In this document: positions 62,121 to 64,000 of the stretch, piece after piece
Layout of the letters: each line of letters opens with the position of its first letter
Numbering within the stretch: position 1 is the first letter of the stretch
Assembly: GCF_002973595.1 (NCBI RefSeq)
Contig: NZ_PVEO01000003.1
Span: 124,001 to 188,000 of the forward strand
Reading direction: 5' to 3'
Origin: Jejuia pallidilutea
GTDB lineage: Bacteria; Bacteroidota; Bacteroidia; Flavobacteriales; Flavobacteriaceae
Length of the DNA: 64,000 bases
Notes under the pieces: generated by a model
What the model was told of the DNA's origin: nothing
Databases searched by the model: none
The model's input: only the letters and a program-made list of their open reading frames with translations
Program-made: the position numbers and the translations under genes

Positions 62121-62561
62121 TTATTTTATCATTAGCATTCCTGCTATGTCTCCTCTTGCTACCAATTCGCCTTTTGAGTTTAGCAGCTTCACTTTACATT
62201 TTAATTTATGAAACCGAAAAACTTGTTTTTCTGAAATTACCGTTACTTTTTCTTCAGGCAAAACAGGCAAATAAAAATCCATTTGATGCGATGTTAATGC
62301 AATTTTCGGATTTGTAGTTTGGTTCAATTCGTCTTTGAGTAAATAAATACCCAAGCATACCAAACCTATTTGTGCCATACATTCGGTTAAAATAACTCCT
62401 GGTGTTATGGGATTATTTTTAAAATGACCTTTATAAAACGATTCGTTTTTTTTGAAGGTGTAGTGTCCAGTAATTCCATGTTCTGAAATTTCATCAATAC
62501 CATCCACAAATAAAAATGGTTGTTGATAAGGTAAAAGTGCTATGATTTGTTTTTTATTCAT
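62121..62561 (-). CDS. 3-hydroxyacyl-ACP dehydratase (FabZ/FabA-like)
   Basis: A 146-residue hotdog protein. LLPYQQPFLFVDGIDEIS is the usual N terminus. The catalytic His lies in YKGHFKNNPITPGVILTECM and Glu takes the acid position in that same segment (LTECMAQ). It removes water from 3-hydroxyacyl-ACP. A short chain-length tunnel cannot be judged. Same strand as the ketosynthase and SDR genes. Confidence 0.88.
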   Translation of the reverse strand: MNKKQIIALLPYQQPFLFVDGIDEISEHGITGHYTFKKNESFYKGHFKNNPITPGVILTECMAQIGLVCLGIYLLKDELNQTTNPKIALTSHQMDFYLPVLPEEKVTVISEKQVFRFHKLKCKVKLLNSKGELVARGDIAGMLMIK

Positions 62562-62570
62562 AAGTTAAGT

Positions 62571-62603
62571 AGACCTCACAGGTTTCAAAAACCTGTGAGG
62601 TCT
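62571..62603. repeat. REP-like palindrome, copy 3 (downstream of RAYT)
   Basis: Perfect 15-bp arms AGACCTCACAGGTTT and AAACCTGTGAGGTCT with loop CAA. Base-for-base identical to copy 4 over 33 bp, and 5 bp beyond the transposase stop codon. Confidence 0.85.
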
Positions 62604-62608
62604 TAAAT

Positions 62609-63169
62609 TTATTCTAGTGTTATTAAGTTATTAATGACTGTTTGTTTAAATTGATGTGTATATATAAAATTGGCTTTATCTTCAAACAATCTCAAAACAT
62701 AGTCGCGCAATAATTTTGTTTCCTTGTTAGACAACATAGCTTTATAAGAAGAATGTTTATACGTTTCAAAACCTTTTATAAACCCATGATGTACTGGGTT
62801 TGTATGAATATAAACTATAATATTTTTAAGATATGTTTCGTTTTCAATTTTAATCCTTGAAAATCTATCTTTAAATAAACTCCCTGTTCTGTTATAAGCT
62901 TTATTTATAGATTTTGAATAGGCGTTAAATAGGTTTGAAAAGGATTGGGATATTTTTTTTGCTTCTATATTTTCCTTAGTCTTAATTAATAAGTGAAAGT
63001 GATTTTTTAATAAGCAATATGCTAGAATAAAACAGACACTACTAATATGTTTATCCATCAAAGTTAGAAAATAAGCATAGTTTTTTTCTTGAATAAAAAT
63101 ATTTTCTTTATTATTTCCACAATTGTAAATATGAAAATATGAATCGGGTAAGAGTACTTCGTATTTCAT
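62609..63169 (-). CDS. REP-associated tyrosine transposase (RAYT, Y1 family)
   Basis: A 186-residue IS200/IS605-related protein. The HUH metal motif is LLKNHFHLLIKTKE (about 54-67). The likely catalytic Tyr lies in the conserved IVYIHTNPVHHGF segment (about 117-129). The N terminus YFHIYNCGNNKENIF and the basic segment RTGSLFKDRFSRIKIEN are typical of the family. Such enzymes cut single-stranded palindromes. Here two identical palindromes flank the gene within 15 bp on each side, and two related copies lie within 7 kb. The gene interrupts a fatty-acid-type operon between SDR and dehydratase, in the same direction. Confidence 0.9.
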   Translation of the reverse strand: MKYEVLLPDSYFHIYNCGNNKENIFIQEKNYAYFLTLMDKHISSVCFILAYCLLKNHFHLLIKTKENIEAKKISQSFSNLFNAYSKSINKAYNRTGSLFKDRFSRIKIENETYLKNIIVYIHTNPVHHGFIKGFETYKHSSYKAMLSNKETKLLRDYVLRLFEDKANFIYTHQFKQTVINNLITLE

Positions 63170-63183
63170 TTCTAATAAAATTT

Positions 63184-63216
63184 AGACCTCACAGGTTTCA
63201 AAAACCTGTGAGGTCT
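63184..63216. repeat. REP-like palindrome, copy 4 (upstream of RAYT)
   Basis: Identical to copy 3 over all 33 bp, in the same written orientation, 14 bp upstream of the transposase ATG and 15 bp after the SDR stop. Confidence 0.85.
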
Positions 63217-63231
63217 TATCAAAACGTATTT

Positions 63232-64000
63232 TTAACTCAAATGTTCCCCGCCATCCACAGGAATAATGGTTCCCGTAATCCAAAAAGCTTCATCTTTACT
63301 TAATAAATACACCACATTTGCTACATCTTCAGGAAGCGTTAAACGTTTATTCGGATTTCTAATTAAACTGTGTTTAATGATGTTTTCGCTACCTGGAATC
63401 ATCCGTAAGGATGCTGTATCTGTAACTCCTGCTTGAATGCAATTAGCTTTTATGCCAAAAGGTGCAAACTCTAAAGCTATGTTTCTAGTTATGGCTTCTA
63501 GGGTAACTTTTGCCGCAGAAACCGCCGCATAATTTTGCCATGCTTTGGTATTGCCTTCACTTGTAAAACTTATAATTCGCGCATCATCGGCAAATAATGT
63601 AGCTTCGAAAACAGCTTTTGTCCAATCGTATAAACTAATGCCCATGGCGTTTATAGTTAAAGCAAAATCATCATGTTTTAAAACTGGTGTGTCTTCAGAA
63701 ATCATAGGCTTTAAATTTCCTTTAGCGACACTATGTACCAGCGTTTTAATTTTTCCTTGAGTTCCTAATTCTGCTTTTAAGGTTTCAATTACTACATCAC
63801 GCTTTTCAGGTTTAAAAGCATCTGTGTTAAACGCTTTAAACTGAATATTTTCTTGTTTTATAGTGTTAAACGCTTCTTGAATTTCGGTGTCTTGCATACG
63901 CGGATTTCGGTGTACAATACATATATTTAACCCATGTGTTGCTAGCTTTTTTGCTGTAGCTAAACCAAGACCGCTACTGCCTCCCAAAATTAAGGCCCAT
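63232..64000 (-). CDS. SDR-family oxidoreductase, 5' truncated by window edge
   Basis: The frame remains open to the right edge (WALILGGSSGLGLA...), so the first residues lie outside. The NAD(P) loop is LGGSSGLGLATAKKL. NAMG replaces the usual NNAG motif, SFTSEGNTKAWQNYAAVSAAK contains the Tyr-x-x-x-Lys pair, and the protein ends TGTIIPVDGGEHLS. The spacing of Ser, Tyr and Lys and the FTSEG segment resemble enoyl-ACP reductases of FabI/FabL type more than ketoreductases. First visible gene of the biosynthetic operon. Confidence 0.85.
   Translation of the reverse strand, partial: WALILGGSSGLGLATAKKLATHGLNICIVHRNPRMQDTEIQEAFNTIKQENIQFKAFNTDAFKPEKRDVVIETLKAELGTQGKIKTLVHSVAKGNLKPMISEDTPVLKHDDFALTINAMGISLYDWTKAVFEATLFADDARIISFTSEGNTKAWQNYAAVSAAKVTLEAITRNIALEFAPFGIKANCIQAGVTDTASLRMIPGSENIIKHSLIRNPNKRLTLPEDVANVVYLLSKDEAFWITGTIIPVDGGEHLS

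Noticed and set aside
62609-63169. The RAYT gene as a complete IS200/IS605 insertion sequence
   Set aside because: No TnpB and no IS-type left/right ends are seen; the flanking identical palindromes and short protein fit a domesticated REP-associated transposase better.

Overview
The window looks like a chromosome segment from a marine-type Flavobacteriaceae member (phylum Bacteroidota). The DNA is AT-rich. Several proteins end in type IX secretion (T9SS) sorting domains, and there are GLPGLI and TonB-receptor-like proteins, a TamB-TamL pair and an HU/SPOR-domain protein. At least ten intergenic regions carry a TAnnTTTG -7 box, the form recognised by the Bacteroidota primary sigma factor. No rRNA, CRISPR array, prophage or complete conventional IS element is visible; one tRNA (Ala, GGC) is present.

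Layout. 1-7522: a run of DUF4402 pilin-like genes (one broken by an in-frame amber codon), a PapD-like chaperone, a divergent minor subunit and an usher-like outer-membrane protein. Together they form a candidate chaperone-usher fibre system in a phylum better known for type V pili. 7696-12726: an RNase H gene, then an AT-rich islet (small Cys-containing secreted peptide, GLPGLI protein, TonB-receptor-like protein) that ends in a second, synonymously diverged copy of the RNase H 3' end, then a 155-bp foldback repeat. 12758-15120: three secreted proteins on the minus strand, two with T9SS sorting domains. 15573-19680: PfkB kinase, PurF, two tandem copies of a small structured RNA, and superoxide dismutase. 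19806-28184: AddA-like and AddB-like nucleases separated by an OmpA/thrombospondin-type-3 porin, then an alpha/beta hydrolase. 28305-34195: tRNA-Ala, a membrane nucleotide cyclase, universal stress protein, GNAT, MATE transporter, two tiny membrane proteins, QueD and LpxH.

34380-45943: TamB and TamL (outer-membrane protein assembly), RecA, a lipoprotein, and an ECF sigma factor overlapping a protein that may span both membranes. 46032-50438: PlsC, TrpS, then a small accessory region (DUF6155 gene, ParDE toxin-antitoxin) whose genes are separated by copies of a roughly 140-bp imperfect palindrome resembling integron attC sites, then DprA. 50622-57349: HU-SPOR protein, thioesterase, MscL, aspartate-semialdehyde dehydrogenase, a prolyl-oligopeptidase lipoprotein and an ABC ATPase.

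57618-64000 is a minus-strand fatty-acid/polyene-type biosynthetic operon that runs off the right edge: SDR, dehydratase, ketosynthase, ACP, phosphopantetheinyl transferase and MMPL exporter. A REP-associated tyrosine transposase (RAYT) sits inside it, bracketed by two identical 33-bp palindromes; two more diverged copies of the palindrome lie nearby.

The strongest candidates for under-described biology are the DUF4402 chaperone-usher-like locus, the tandem sRNA pair, the RAYT/palindrome system, and the cassette-like repeats around DUF6155/ParDE.
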